From Pseudobdellovibrionaceae bacterium (GTDB lineage Bacteria > Bdellovibrionota > Bdellovibrionia > Bdellovibrionales > UBA1609), in NCBI GenBank assembly GCA_030591685.1, contig JAUVAX010000018.1, forward strand, positions 1-43,223: DNA of 43,223 nt, in the 5' to 3' direction. This document shows, in pieces, positions 7,585 to 15,096 of the stretch. Positions within the stretch are counted from its first letter, which is position 1. Each line of letters begins with the position of its first letter. A program made the position numbers and the translations under genes. The notes below the pieces were generated by a model. It searched no databases, was not told the DNA's origin, and was given only the letters and a program-made list of their open reading frames with translations.

Positions 7585-8997
7585 ATGCGCGCTCAGAATA
7601 AACTGGCAACTCTGGTATTATTAGTATCATTTTTTGGCTCAATATCTTATGCCAAGATTATTGATATTAATTATGTATTTAATAATACTAAAATTTCTAA
7701 TATCAAAAAAGCAGAGATTTTGGTTTCAGCCGGGGAGCAATTGCTCGTACCTGCTGGCATTACATATGCTGATAGTTTGTTTAACACAGCTCTTTTAAAA
7801 GACCCCGGAAATATAAAGGCAAATTTCTACCGACGAATGTTGGCCCCCATTATGGTTTTCAAGGGTTACCATAGAAGAGTCAAAAACTTAACGTATTCTA
7901 AGGGTAGCAAACGTGACATTGAATCCTACAATAGCGCCTTAGAGGGCATGCCTAGTGAAGGTGGGTTTAAAGATTTTCTAAATGGCGAAAGCTGGCAAAA
8001 ACCCTTTAAAAACGTATCTGACATACAAAAACTAATGGATGATGCTGTTCGTAAATTTGATTTATTACGTTTATTTTTAAAGAAAACTTCAATAAAGCAA
8101 GCTACTATACCGATTGTTCATTTTTTAAATATTCATGAAGGGGAGAGTAATAAATCTTTTAACGATGTCGCAAAGCTTTGTAATGTTACCCAACTAAATA
8201 TTGGTAAATTTGAGATCGCCCCTTGTAAGTATATTTCGGTCGAGAAAAAAGTAGTTGATAACACAGATTTACAAGGCCTTAAGGGGATTACTGCCGGAAT
8301 GGAGATTCTATTTGCCATTTCATCCTCTTATAATTTAAATGGAGCACTTGATGTCGCCTCTGAAAATAGCAAAAGAGAAGACCAGCAGAAAGAAAAACTT
8401 ACAGATAAGGAACTTTTTAAAATCCTAAGAAATAATAAAAAATTCGGTAAACTCAGAAACCGCTCACATTTAGCGGTAGTACCTGACTTAGCTGGTGATA
8501 TTTATGCCGCTGTTAAATGGTACCGCAAATTAGACTCTAAATTATGTAAAAGAGACCACCGTGTTTACTACGGCAGTAATAAAGAATATTCTTGGACTGA
8601 TGATGTCAGTGTTGAACGCCCCAATAATCTACTTGATGGTGTTTGCGCGTCACCAAGAGATGAAAATGAGTGGCTTGACGTCTCTAAAAAAGTCGAGCTC
8701 GCCCTAAGTGGTTCATTTTTTATTTCAGAAGTTAAGCGCATTGACTATAGCCCAAAGAGTACTGTTGGCATGGTAAGAAAAAAGACTTATAAATTTAATG
8801 TCTTAGCTCCATTCTTTAACCCAGTAAACGATATTTCGGTGTTACTACCCTCTAAATTTGATAAGTGCGGAGATGCTGATAACATTGGTGATGACCCTAC
8901 ACTTTTAGGCATTTTCCCTGACGGTGATGCTCAAGACTATTCTGATTTTGAGAATAATAGTTATTATGATCAGCCAAAATCAACATCGTGCAAATAG
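7585..8997 (+). CDS. Secreted protein of unknown function, possible helical-repeat domain
   Basis: A 470-residue protein with signal peptide MRAQNKLATLVLLVSFFGSISYA cut before KIID. Residues about 45-75 (AGEQLLVPAGITYADSLFNTALLKDPGNIKANFYR) look like a TPR-style helical hairpin. The middle is helical and Lys-rich, and the C-terminal third contains four to five cysteines (LCKRDH, GVCAS, DKCGDAD, TSCK) that could form disulfides after export. The next gene starts 11 nt after the stop, so the two are probably co-transcribed. I do not recognise a family. Confidence 0.7.
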   Translation: MRAQNKLATLVLLVSFFGSISYAKIIDINYVFNNTKISNIKKAEILVSAGEQLLVPAGITYADSLFNTALLKDPGNIKANFYRRMLAPIMVFKGYHRRVKNLTYSKGSKRDIESYNSALEGMPSEGGFKDFLNGESWQKPFKNVSDIQKLMDDAVRKFDLLRLFLKKTSIKQATIPIVHFLNIHEGESNKSFNDVAKLCNVTQLNIGKFEIAPCKYISVEKKVVDNTDLQGLKGITAGMEILFAISSSYNLNGALDVASENSKREDQQKEKLTDKELFKILRNNKKFGKLRNRSHLAVVPDLAGDIYAAVKWYRKLDSKLCKRDHRVYYGSNKEYSWTDDVSVERPNNLLDGVCASPRDENEWLDVSKKVELALSGSFFISEVKRIDYSPKSTVGMVRKKTYKFNVLAPFFNPVNDISVLLPSKFDKCGDADNIGDDPTLLGIFPDGDAQDYSDFENNSYYDQPKSTSCK

Positions 8998-9008
8998 GCT
9001 CTTAAGTC

Positions 9009-9392
9009 ATGAGCCGCGAGAACAATATATACGATCATGCGAAGAAGGTGCTATTTGTCGCCTTCTTTGCCTTCTCAATAAGTGCTTACTCTAAGGCCAC
9101 TGAAAATGTTTATAATTTTAAATTAAAAACCTGCAACAGTAAATCTTGTTATTTGCTAAAAACAAGTAAGGCTTCACGAGGTTTTTTAGATTCAATTTAT
9201 GTGTTAAATCGCTTACAGCTTTTGATTAAAAATAATAAAACTAAAAAAGTACAAACTGTTAATGCCAGCTCAGGGATTTATGACCCTGAATTAGACATGG
9301 TCCACATGCAGGCCCCTACCGACTGGAGCCCTGCTCAGCCCAGTGAGCTCATTGTTCACTTAAAAACTGGGGTTATTGAAGAGTTTAAATAA
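9009..9392 (+). CDS. Small secreted protein of unknown function
   Basis: A 127-residue protein with N-terminal hydrophobic segment VLFVAFFAFSISAYS (about residues 14-28), probably a signal peptide with a long charged n-region. The mature part is beta-rich, has two close cysteines (KTCNSKSC) and ends VHLKTGVIEEFK. It lies 11 nt after the preceding gene, so an operon is likely. Its last 36 bp (9357-9392) are part of the direct repeat that recurs at 10812 with a single-base deletion, so its 3' end marks the left side of an insertion. Confidence 0.65.
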   Translation: MSRENNIYDHAKKVLFVAFFAFSISAYSKATENVYNFKLKTCNSKSCYLLKTSKASRGFLDSIYVLNRLQLLIKNNKTKKVQTVNASSGIYDPELDMVHMQAPTDWSPAQPSELIVHLKTGVIEEFK

Positions 9393-9612
9393 TACTTTGC
9401 TTACCCTTTCATGTAATCCATAACGGAAACAAGGCTTAGTATTGAGGCTATGACATAGCCTACGATGCTGATGATAGGCATGTCCCCAGGCACTTTTGAA
9501 AGTGCTACAACAAGTGAGCTGCTTAAAATTAAGCTCCCAATAACAAGGCCTAAAAACAACAAATCTGACGAAGGGTTGAGGCTTCGCCTTAAGTCTTTGA
9601 TTTATTTTATTA
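9357..9612. repeat. Direct repeat, left copy (about 255 bp, about 80% identical to 10812-11066)
   Basis: This block contains the last 36 bp of the upstream secreted-protein gene followed by the 3' end of a ubiB gene on the opposite strand. The same arrangement recurs at 10812-11066. In the ubiB part I count about 40 differences over about 195 bp, mostly third positions. The two copies flank the gene at 9759-10802. The similarity stops at 9612, exactly where a GGTGCC motif begins. Confidence 0.85.
9401..9612 (-). pseudogene. ubiB C-terminal fragment (truncated)
   Basis: On the minus strand this encodes the last about 65 residues of a UbiB protein (KDLRRSLNP ... KVPGDMPIISIVGY ... DYMKG, stop at 9401-9403) in an unbroken frame. 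Against the intact gene at 10855-12519 it has about nine amino-acid changes, all mild (L/I, A/V, V/I, I/M) apart from H/P, S/D and R/G. Upstream, a GAA codon has become TAA and similarity ends, so there is no start and no kinase domain. The pattern of synonymous change implies that it diverged as part of a working gene and was truncated later. Confidence 0.85.
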
Positions 9613-9640
9613 GGTGCCGACGACTCTGAATTATTGAATT
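9613..9640 (+). other. GGTGCC...CTGAATT motif at the insertion edge
   Basis: GGTGCC (9613-9618) starts at the first base after the left repeat; CTGAATT (9626-9632) follows 7 nt later, then GAATT at 9636-9640. Similar pairs occur at 18005-18021 on the minus strand and in the palindrome at 22447-22479. Confidence 0.45.
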
Positions 9641-9758
9641 AAAGTAACAATTTATGTAATTTTGACACTCTATATAGTGGAGAACAAAAATACCTCAACT
9701 TCAAATCCAAATTTTGGTATGGACTTTAAAAGTTTAATATAAATATAGGGTCCAAGAC

Positions 9759-10802
9759 ATGAAAAAATTAATAATTATATTTATCAGTTTTTTTTCAGTA
9801 AATATGTTAGCTAATGAAATAAATCCTCACACTGACATGTCACGATTAACTAATGAAACACTGCTACTAACAGTTGTTAAGGACATACATATTCCACCGC
9901 CATTGATGAGCTTATACAGTAGTCTCATTGCCTTTAGTAAGGGTAACATTATTAACAGTAGATTCTTAAGTGGCTTTGTTAGCTCATGGAGTAAAGATCA
10001 ACGTTGTGAGATCTTTATAAACACTCCCATGCTGACCCCTGGTGTTATTAAGAAAGGTACGGTTTATAAAGTCGTGATGGAGTATGGCGGCCCTTCTCAC
10101 ATCGTATTTAATGCAAAAACTGTTTCAAATAATAAGCAGGGGAGCACACTAGGCCGATTTGCAATTTTGTGCTCAAAAGGTGATATCGAAAACGCCAACT
10201 CCTGGTATACAGAGCATGTTAAAATCAAGTCTTATTACATTTATGAATTTATTAATGAGTTCGGCGGAAGCCTTATTTTATCCGGGAAAACCCTTAATAA
10301 GGACCAGTTTAACAGGTATTCAGATACAGCCGAAAATAATACCCAAGCTTACCCCGAATCAACCTCCCCTATGATTAGTGAGATCATTTTCAAAAAACGC
10401 TTACTTCTTCCTATACAGGAAGCCATCGGATTTAATCGCATTCATAATAACAAATATTTTTTTAGAAAGGGCTTGTATCTCGAGCGTGGTCCGGCCAAAG
10501 CTTATTATGATTTACCCCACGAACAAGAAGATATAATGTGTGCCATTATATTTAAGCGTAGTTTAGAAAAAGAATTAATTATTAAAAGTGGTTTTTCATT
10601 TAAACCCAAGCGTTCTTATATTATAGGAAGTTCTATTTTACTAGAAGGGGGCGGTTACGATGAGGAACCAAACTCAAAAATACAATACATTCGTTGTGAT
10701 AACTTAAGACGCGATGCCGGTAAAGGATTTCAAATGACCAAAGACCTTGTTACTCAGGCTTTTGGGGTGGACAGGGTGATTGTTCGAGGACCGGTCAAAT
10801 AA
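9759..10802 (+). CDS. Secreted protein of unknown function with an internal duplication, within the insertion
   Basis: A 347-residue protein with signal peptide MKKLIIIFISFFSVNMLA cut before NEIN. Two segments resemble each other: about residues 85-140 (CEIFINTPMLTPGVIKKGTV ... FAILC) and about 262-310 (CAIIFKRSLEKELIIKSGF ... IQYIRC). Each begins and ends with a cysteine and has a central I-K-K/S-G turn, suggesting a duplicated small disulfide-closed beta domain. The gene is the only one between the two direct repeats, so it is the cargo of that insertion; copy B begins 10 nt after its stop. Between 9641 and 9758 there is only AT-rich leader. No family recognised. Confidence 0.7.
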   Translation: MKKLIIIFISFFSVNMLANEINPHTDMSRLTNETLLLTVVKDIHIPPPLMSLYSSLIAFSKGNIINSRFLSGFVSSWSKDQRCEIFINTPMLTPGVIKKGTVYKVVMEYGGPSHIVFNAKTVSNNKQGSTLGRFAILCSKGDIENANSWYTEHVKIKSYYIYEFINEFGGSLILSGKTLNKDQFNRYSDTAENNTQAYPESTSPMISEIIFKKRLLLPIQEAIGFNRIHNNKYFFRKGLYLERGPAKAYYDLPHEQEDIMCAIIFKRSLEKELIIKSGFSFKPKRSYIIGSSILLEGGGYDEEPNSKIQYIRCDNLRRDAGKGFQMTKDLVTQAFGVDRVIVRGPVK

Positions 10803-10811
10803 AGTCGTAAA

Positions 10812-11066
10812 CACTTAAAACTGGGGCTATTGAAGAGTTTAAATAATACTTTGCTTACCTTTTAATGTAATCGATCACAGCGACGAGGCTTAACACCGAT
10901 GCAATAGCATAGCCCACAATACTTAAGATAGGCATATCCCCAGGTACTTTTGAAAGTGCTACTACAAGTGAGCTACTTAAAATCAAACTCCCAATAACAA
11001 GGCCCAAAAACAGTAAGCTTGATGAGTGGTTTAAGCTGCGCCTTAAGTCTTTTATTTCTTTAATAC
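10812..11066. repeat. Direct repeat, right copy (pairs with 9357-9612)
   Basis: It starts with a 35-bp relic of the 3' end of the small secreted gene at 9009 (one A deleted, otherwise only one or two changes) and continues into the 3' end of the intact ubiB. Because this copy holds the relic of one gene and the intact end of the other, while the left copy does the reverse, the original junction was secreted gene - ubiB, with the cargo inserted between two versions of it. Confidence 0.85.
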
Positions 11067-12519
11067 TAATACTCATTGAATGATCAGGGCTGTTCCATTT
11101 ACGAAGCACTTGTTTAAGTTGCCGAGGCATACCGACAAGTAAATTATTTGTGTCTTTAGCTAAATAAGACAGGTCCTTTAAGAGTTTAGTTTTATCATAC
11201 TTAGCCCCAGCCACCTCTTTGGCAAAATCAAGGGCAAACTCTAGGGCGTCGAAATCTTTTTTTACCATTTTACCGAGGGCCTCGACGTTGACTACGGACT
11301 TAAAAAACATCACAAGCTCTGCTGGGAGCATAAGGTTATTGCGAGCCGCAATAGAGGTGGTCTGCATTAATAACCGGCCCGTATTAATATTATCTAGCGT
11401 TAGGCCATAAAAAGGCGCCACGAGGTCCCTTATTTGTCGTGATAAAATATCTACATCTACCGGGCCATTATAAGGTGATAGCTCTATGTATTCATAAGCA
11501 AAGCGTTCATAGTTTTCTGTTGCTAGGGCTATAAACATATTTGAAATTGAGTTTCTGGTTTTTGGGTTCAAGCGACCCACCTGCCCAAAATCAATAAGCC
11601 CTAATTGCCCCTCAGGGGTTACAAATAAATTACCCGGGTGCATATCCCCATGAAACAACCCGTCGGTAAAAACCATTTTAAAATAGCACTTTACCGCTGT
11701 GCTAATGAGTTTGTCTTTGTTGACATCTTTTTGTTCAAGGGCTCGTTTATTTGAAAGCGGCAGGCCCTCGAGCTGCTCCATAACTAAAACCTGCTCACCC
11801 GAGTGAGAGAGAAATACACTTGGTATTTTTATACCCTCAAAATCTTTAAAGTTTTTTTGAAATCTTTTTATATTATTGGCTTCAACGATAAAGTTTGTTT
11901 CAAGCTTTAGAGATTTAAAAAATTCATCGACAACACCTACGGGGTTATAAATATTAGCATCAGGCACGTATGCCGTAATAAGCTCTGCTAGTGCGTAGAG
12001 AACATTTAAGTCCTCAAAAATGATCTTTCTAATACCTGGCCTCTGTACTTTTACCACCACCGGCTCGCCAGTTCTTAAGGTCGCCTTATAAACCTGAGCA
12101 ATGCTGGCGGCCCCTATGGGGTCAGAGTTAAAGCTTGCAAAAATTTCTTCAAGGTCATCACCGTAGTGGTCCTCAACGACCTTTCTCATGAGTTTAAAAT
12201 CAACGGTGGTTACTTGATCTTGGAGTTTTTTAAATTCGTCACAAAACTCTATGGGTACTAAATCGGGTCGACCGGCCAAGAGTTGCCCTAGTTTTACAAA
12301 TGTAGGGCCCAGCTCCTCAAAGGCCATGCGTAGTCGCTCGGGGGTGGAGTGTTTGTTAACATCAATTTTAGTAAATTTATCGAGCACATATCGACCCATC
12401 GTGGCTCGCTCGGCGATGTTCTCAAAACCATGCCTGGCAAACACAGACAGGATCGTTTTAAAGCGTCCCACGCTTTTTATGGTGCTAAATGCTGACAGGT
12501 TTTTAGAGGCACGAATCAT
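10855..12519 (-). CDS. ubiB: UbiB/ABC1-family atypical kinase
   Basis: A membrane-anchored ABC1/ADCK-family protein, 554 residues, the usual length. UbiB proteins support ubiquinone biosynthesis through an ATPase or kinase-like activity. The family KxGQ motif is KLGQLLAGRPDLVP (K76-Q79). The Ala-rich nucleotide loop reads GAASIAQVYKA, the catalytic-loop equivalent is FHGDMHPGNLFV and the DFG-like motif is LIDFGQVGR. Two C-terminal hydrophobic segments (SSLLFLGLVIGSLILSSSLVVAL and ILSIVGYAIASVLSLVAVI) form the membrane hairpin. The gene is convergent to the 9759 gene. Its final about 195 bp are duplicated at 9401-9612. Whether its pathway is ubiquinone or another quinone cannot be read from this window. 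Confidence 0.92.
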   Translation of the reverse strand: MIRASKNLSAFSTIKSVGRFKTILSVFARHGFENIAERATMGRYVLDKFTKIDVNKHSTPERLRMAFEELGPTFVKLGQLLAGRPDLVPIEFCDEFKKLQDQVTTVDFKLMRKVVEDHYGDDLEEIFASFNSDPIGAASIAQVYKATLRTGEPVVVKVQRPGIRKIIFEDLNVLYALAELITAYVPDANIYNPVGVVDEFFKSLKLETNFIVEANNIKRFQKNFKDFEGIKIPSVFLSHSGEQVLVMEQLEGLPLSNKRALEQKDVNKDKLISTAVKCYFKMVFTDGLFHGDMHPGNLFVTPEGQLGLIDFGQVGRLNPKTRNSISNMFIALATENYERFAYEYIELSPYNGPVDVDILSRQIRDLVAPFYGLTLDNINTGRLLMQTTSIAARNNLMLPAELVMFFKSVVNVEALGKMVKKDFDALEFALDFAKEVAGAKYDKTKLLKDLSYLAKDTNNLLVGMPRQLKQVLRKWNSPDHSMSISIKEIKDLRRSLNHSSSLLFLGLVIGSLILSSSLVVALSKVPGDMPILSIVGYAIASVLSLVAVIDYIKR

Positions 12520-12593
12520 ACTTAACTTATCGGTTTTTTTAAAAAAATTTTAAAATTTGCGCCTCTAAAGCAACGACCCCGACTAGGCTTCAG

Positions 12594-12631
12594 GCCTGAC
12601 GATAAAAAATGAAAGCCCCGCAACGTCAGGC
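12594..12631. repeat. Inverted repeat between ubiB and the next gene
   Basis: GCCTGACG (12594-12601) and CGTCAGGC (12624-12631) form a perfect 8-bp stem with a 22-nt loop in the 190-bp space between two minus-strand genes. There is no T-run on either side, so this is not a standard terminator. It could be an operator or an mRNA structure in the ubiB leader. Confidence 0.45.
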
Positions 12632-12712
12632 GACTCAATTGTTATAAAAAACAACTACAGCGGATTATGGTTTTATTTTTATTTTTTTTATAAGTCTAAA
12701 AGCTTTGCTTAT

Positions 12713-13252
12713 TTAAAAATCATCCCAATAGCGATGGTTTGAGTCCCATTCGCTATCATTATGCCTACCGGGGTTTTCACATATTGAAAAAGAGACCGGA
12801 GTCCATTTTTTATAGGTGTTTCTCCTTAATCGCGATGTAGATCGAGACCTTTTAATCATTAGCTTTTGATAGGCCAAAATTAAGTCCCCGCGAGTTGTCA
12901 TACGAAGGGTTACTTTTTTATCATCAGAACAAATGGGGCACTTAACAAGGCCCGAAAGGTCCCCTTGGTTCGTCTCGAGCTCTAAGAGCTCGTGAGGGCC
13001 TATGTTTTTGATCACATTGTTCGAGGGTGAGGGTTGAAAAATAAAACTAGGCTCCCAGTACTGTACGTACCTAAAGTGATTTCGAGCCGCATACAGCCCT
13101 GAGGAGCAGTGCCATAACTCACCCTCTTGTAGTGATTCACTTGTTGGCATTAGGGCCTCTTTGTACTGCCTTTCAAAAAGTTCGAAAGCCATAGGACTTG
13201 ATGCAAAAGTATTTAAGTTTAACGAGAATGCGATAAGTAAAATAATGTTCAT
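12713..13252 (-). CDS. Small secreted protein of unknown function
   Basis: A 179-residue protein. MNIILLIAFSLNLNTFAS is a signal peptide, probably cut before SPMAF. The mature part has a CPIC pair (KCPICSDDKK) plus two further cysteines (WHCSSG, ICENPG), so metal binding or disulfide formation is possible. The C-terminal tail is basic, then Asn/Asp/Trp-rich. The ATG is preceded by G9 and a 3-nt spacer, so a homopolymer serves as the ribosome-binding site. A terminator-like hairpin lies further upstream in the leader. No family recognised. Confidence 0.65.
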   Translation of the reverse strand: MNIILLIAFSLNLNTFASSPMAFELFERQYKEALMPTSESLQEGELWHCSSGLYAARNHFRYVQYWEPSFIFQPSPSNNVIKNIGPHELLELETNQGDLSGLVKCPICSDDKKVTLRMTTRGDLILAYQKLMIKRSRSTSRLRRNTYKKWTPVSFSICENPGRHNDSEWDSNHRYWDDF

Positions 13253-13255
13253 AAT

Positions 13256-13264
13256 CCCCCCCCC
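13256..13264 (-). promoter_or_regulatory. G9 homopolymer as Shine-Dalgarno
   Basis: Nine consecutive G (minus strand) end 3 nt before the ATG at 13252. It is the only SD-like sequence. A change in run length would change the SD-to-start spacing. Confidence 0.6.
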
Positions 13265-13289
13265 GGAGAGTATCTAAGGGGGAAACTAC

Positions 13290-13315
13290 AAAAAAAAGGC
13301 CCTTAACTCAAGGCC
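13290..13315 (-). terminator. Terminator-like hairpin in the leader of the 12713-13252 gene
   Basis: Read on the minus strand, GGCCTT ... AAGGGCC forms a 6-bp stem with one bulged G, followed by T8, ending about 37 nt before the start codon at 13252. No minus-strand gene lies upstream that would need terminating, so it may be an attenuator in this gene's leader. The stem is short. Confidence 0.4.
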
Positions 13316-13404
13316 CGGCGCCAAAATGGGTCTTTTTGCTTTGATTTTCTACATTCACCCCTGCCGCAGCAAGGGCTTAAGGCCATGCAACAACAAACTT
13401 ACCC

Positions 13405-13433
13405 TTGACTTACACGTTTCTTACCGTTAACTT
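13405..13433 (+). promoter_or_regulatory. Possible lexA promoter and operator
   Basis: TTGACT (13405-13410) is a good -35; TAACTT (13428-13433) is a weak -10 after 17 bp. TTACCGTTAA at 13421-13430 overlaps the -10 and is nearly self-complementary, so it could be an autoregulatory LexA site, but it does not match the TTACN3GTAA box I recall as reported for Bdellovibrio LexA. Confidence 0.35.
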
Positions 13434-13452
13434 GAAAAAAGGAGTCTCTTTT

Positions 13453-14160
13453 ATGAAAAGAAAGCCAAAACCGCTCACACCAAAAGAAAAGTCAGTTCTT
13501 GAGTTTATCGAGCACTATTTTGTTACAAATGGTTACGCGCCATCATTTACTGAAATTAAAGAACATTTTGGTTTTGCCTCTTTCAACTCTGTACAACGCT
13601 ACTTAAAACAACTGCAGGGCAAAAATTATATCCATATGCCTGGCGGTAATCAAAAAAGAGCGATCACCTTACTTGTAGCTTCAAACTTTTTTAAAAGCCA
13701 TTTAAAAGAGACTTCTAGCGATGTTGCTTACGCCCAACCCTTAGGCTCGAAAGAGGCTCACCCTGAAAAATCTGAGTCTCTTTCGATACCCTTTTTAGGG
13801 TCTGTAGCTGCTGGGGCGCCCTTAGAGGCCACTTTTGATAATGAAACCTTAGATGTCCCCGCCTCACTCGTTAAGTACCCTAGTAAAACCTTTGCCCTTA
13901 GTGTTGAGGGTGACTCTATGATCGAAGACGGAATTTTAAACGGTGATATTTTACTCGCCTCCGAGCAAAGTGTTGCCAACAATGGCGACATTGTCATTGC
14001 TGTTGTTGAAAACGAAGCCACTGTTAAGCGCCTTTACTATAAAAAGGGCGAAAAAATGCTCGAGCTGCGACCAGCCAACTCAAAAATGAAAACCCTTTAC
14101 TACGAAGCCGAGCAAGTCACAATTAAGGGCCTTGTCACTGGGCTTTTAAGGCAGTTTTAG
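13453..14160 (+). CDS. lexA: LexA SOS repressor and self-cleaving protease
   Basis: The transcriptional repressor of the DNA-damage response; RecA filaments trigger its self-cleavage. The start at ATG 13453 has AAAGGAG upstream; an in-frame TTG at 13405 lies in the promoter and is not used. The N-terminal winged helix (GYAPSFTEIKEHFGFAS ... VQRYLKQLQ) is followed by the S24 peptidase domain. The cleavage site is A120-G121 (SVAAGAP), the nucleophile S155 (EGDSMIEDG) and the base K192 (EATVKRL). Spacings of 35 and 37 residues equal those of E. coli LexA (84, 119, 156). At 235 residues it is about 33 longer than E. coli LexA, almost all in the linker between the domains. Confidence 0.95.
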   Translation: MKRKPKPLTPKEKSVLEFIEHYFVTNGYAPSFTEIKEHFGFASFNSVQRYLKQLQGKNYIHMPGGNQKRAITLLVASNFFKSHLKETSSDVAYAQPLGSKEAHPEKSESLSIPFLGSVAAGAPLEATFDNETLDVPASLVKYPSKTFALSVEGDSMIEDGILNGDILLASEQSVANNGDIVIAVVENEATVKRLYYKKGEKMLELRPANSKMKTLYYEAEQVTIKGLVTGLLRQF

Positions 14161-14266
14161 TAAAAAACTCTTTCTCATAGTCTCTTTTCATTCCTTGCGA
14201 AAAAAGCCCCCTTCTTATAAACTCTATTACATATTTTTTAATATAACTCTTAAGGACTCCATTTAA

Positions 14267-15085
14267 GTGAAACTCTCTGTTTATAAAATGCACGGCACGG
14301 GTAATGATTTTTTAATTTTTGATGCCCGCTCTGACCAAAACACACAAGACCTGTTAACTCACCTGAAGGCAAAGTCTAGGCCTGAGTTTGTTAAGAGCAT
14401 TTGCCACCGAAACTTCGGCATAGGGGCTGACGGCTTTATTTTTATTGAAAACTCTAAGGACTGTGATTTTAAATGGGATTTTTATAATGCCGACGGCTCT
14501 AGTGCCGAAATGTGTGGCAATGCGGCCAGGTGCGTGACTCTTTGGGCTTATACTTTTAAGTTAACCGGTAAAAGTTTATGTTTTGAAACTCTTTCGGGTA
14601 TCATTAAAGGGTCTGTCGAGTCTGACAGTAAAGTTATTATCGACATGACTTGCCCCACACAAAAAAACTTTGAGCAAAATATTGAGATTAACAACAAAAG
14701 TTACCAATATGATTTTATAAACTCAGGGGTCCCCCATGTGGTCATCACCTTACCTAGTATTGAGCCCTCACCGGACCTTATAAGTATTTGTCGCAGCCTT
14801 CGGGCGCATGAAACATTTAAACCTGAAGGTGCAAATATCACTCTAGTAAAAGAGGTTAAAGCGGGAGTCATTGAGTCGGTCAGTTTTGAGCGCGGGGTTG
14901 AGGGCTTCACCCTAGCTTGTGGTACCGGTGCTGTCGCTGCCGCCATTAGCTATCAGCACACTCACTCAGGGCTCAGTACAGTTCAGGTAAATGTACCTGG
15001 CGGAGGGCTCAGTGTTGACCTAAGCCACTCACACCCAACTCTTATTGGCCCCGCAAAATTTATAATGAAAGCTCAACTCATATAA
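14267..15085 (+). CDS. dapF: Diaminopimelate epimerase
   Basis: A PLP-independent epimerase converting LL- to meso-diaminopimelate, the last step before lysine and the peptidoglycan cross-linking residue. The 272 residues match the family. The two catalytic cysteines are C83 (SSAEMCGNAARC) and C218 (TLACGTGAVAAA). KMHGTGNDF near the N-terminus and the ERGVEG segment before the second Cys are family signatures. It starts with GTG at 14267, with AAGGA about 10 nt upstream. A reductase gene begins 11 nt after the stop, so the two may be co-transcribed. Confidence 0.96.
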   Translation: MKLSVYKMHGTGNDFLIFDARSDQNTQDLLTHLKAKSRPEFVKSICHRNFGIGADGFIFIENSKDCDFKWDFYNADGSSAEMCGNAARCVTLWAYTFKLTGKSLCFETLSGIIKGSVESDSKVIIDMTCPTQKNFEQNIEINNKSYQYDFINSGVPHVVITLPSIEPSPDLISICRSLRAHETFKPEGANITLVKEVKAGVIESVSFERGVEGFTLACGTGAVAAAISYQHTHSGLSTVQVNVPGGGLSVDLSHSHPTLIGPAKFIMKAQLI

Positions 15086-15096
15086 GGATTTAAAAC

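Noticed and set aside
9357-11066. Classical insertion sequence or transposon
   Set aside because: There is no transposase gene, no terminal inverted repeat pair and no short target-site duplication; the flanking repeats are gene 3' ends.
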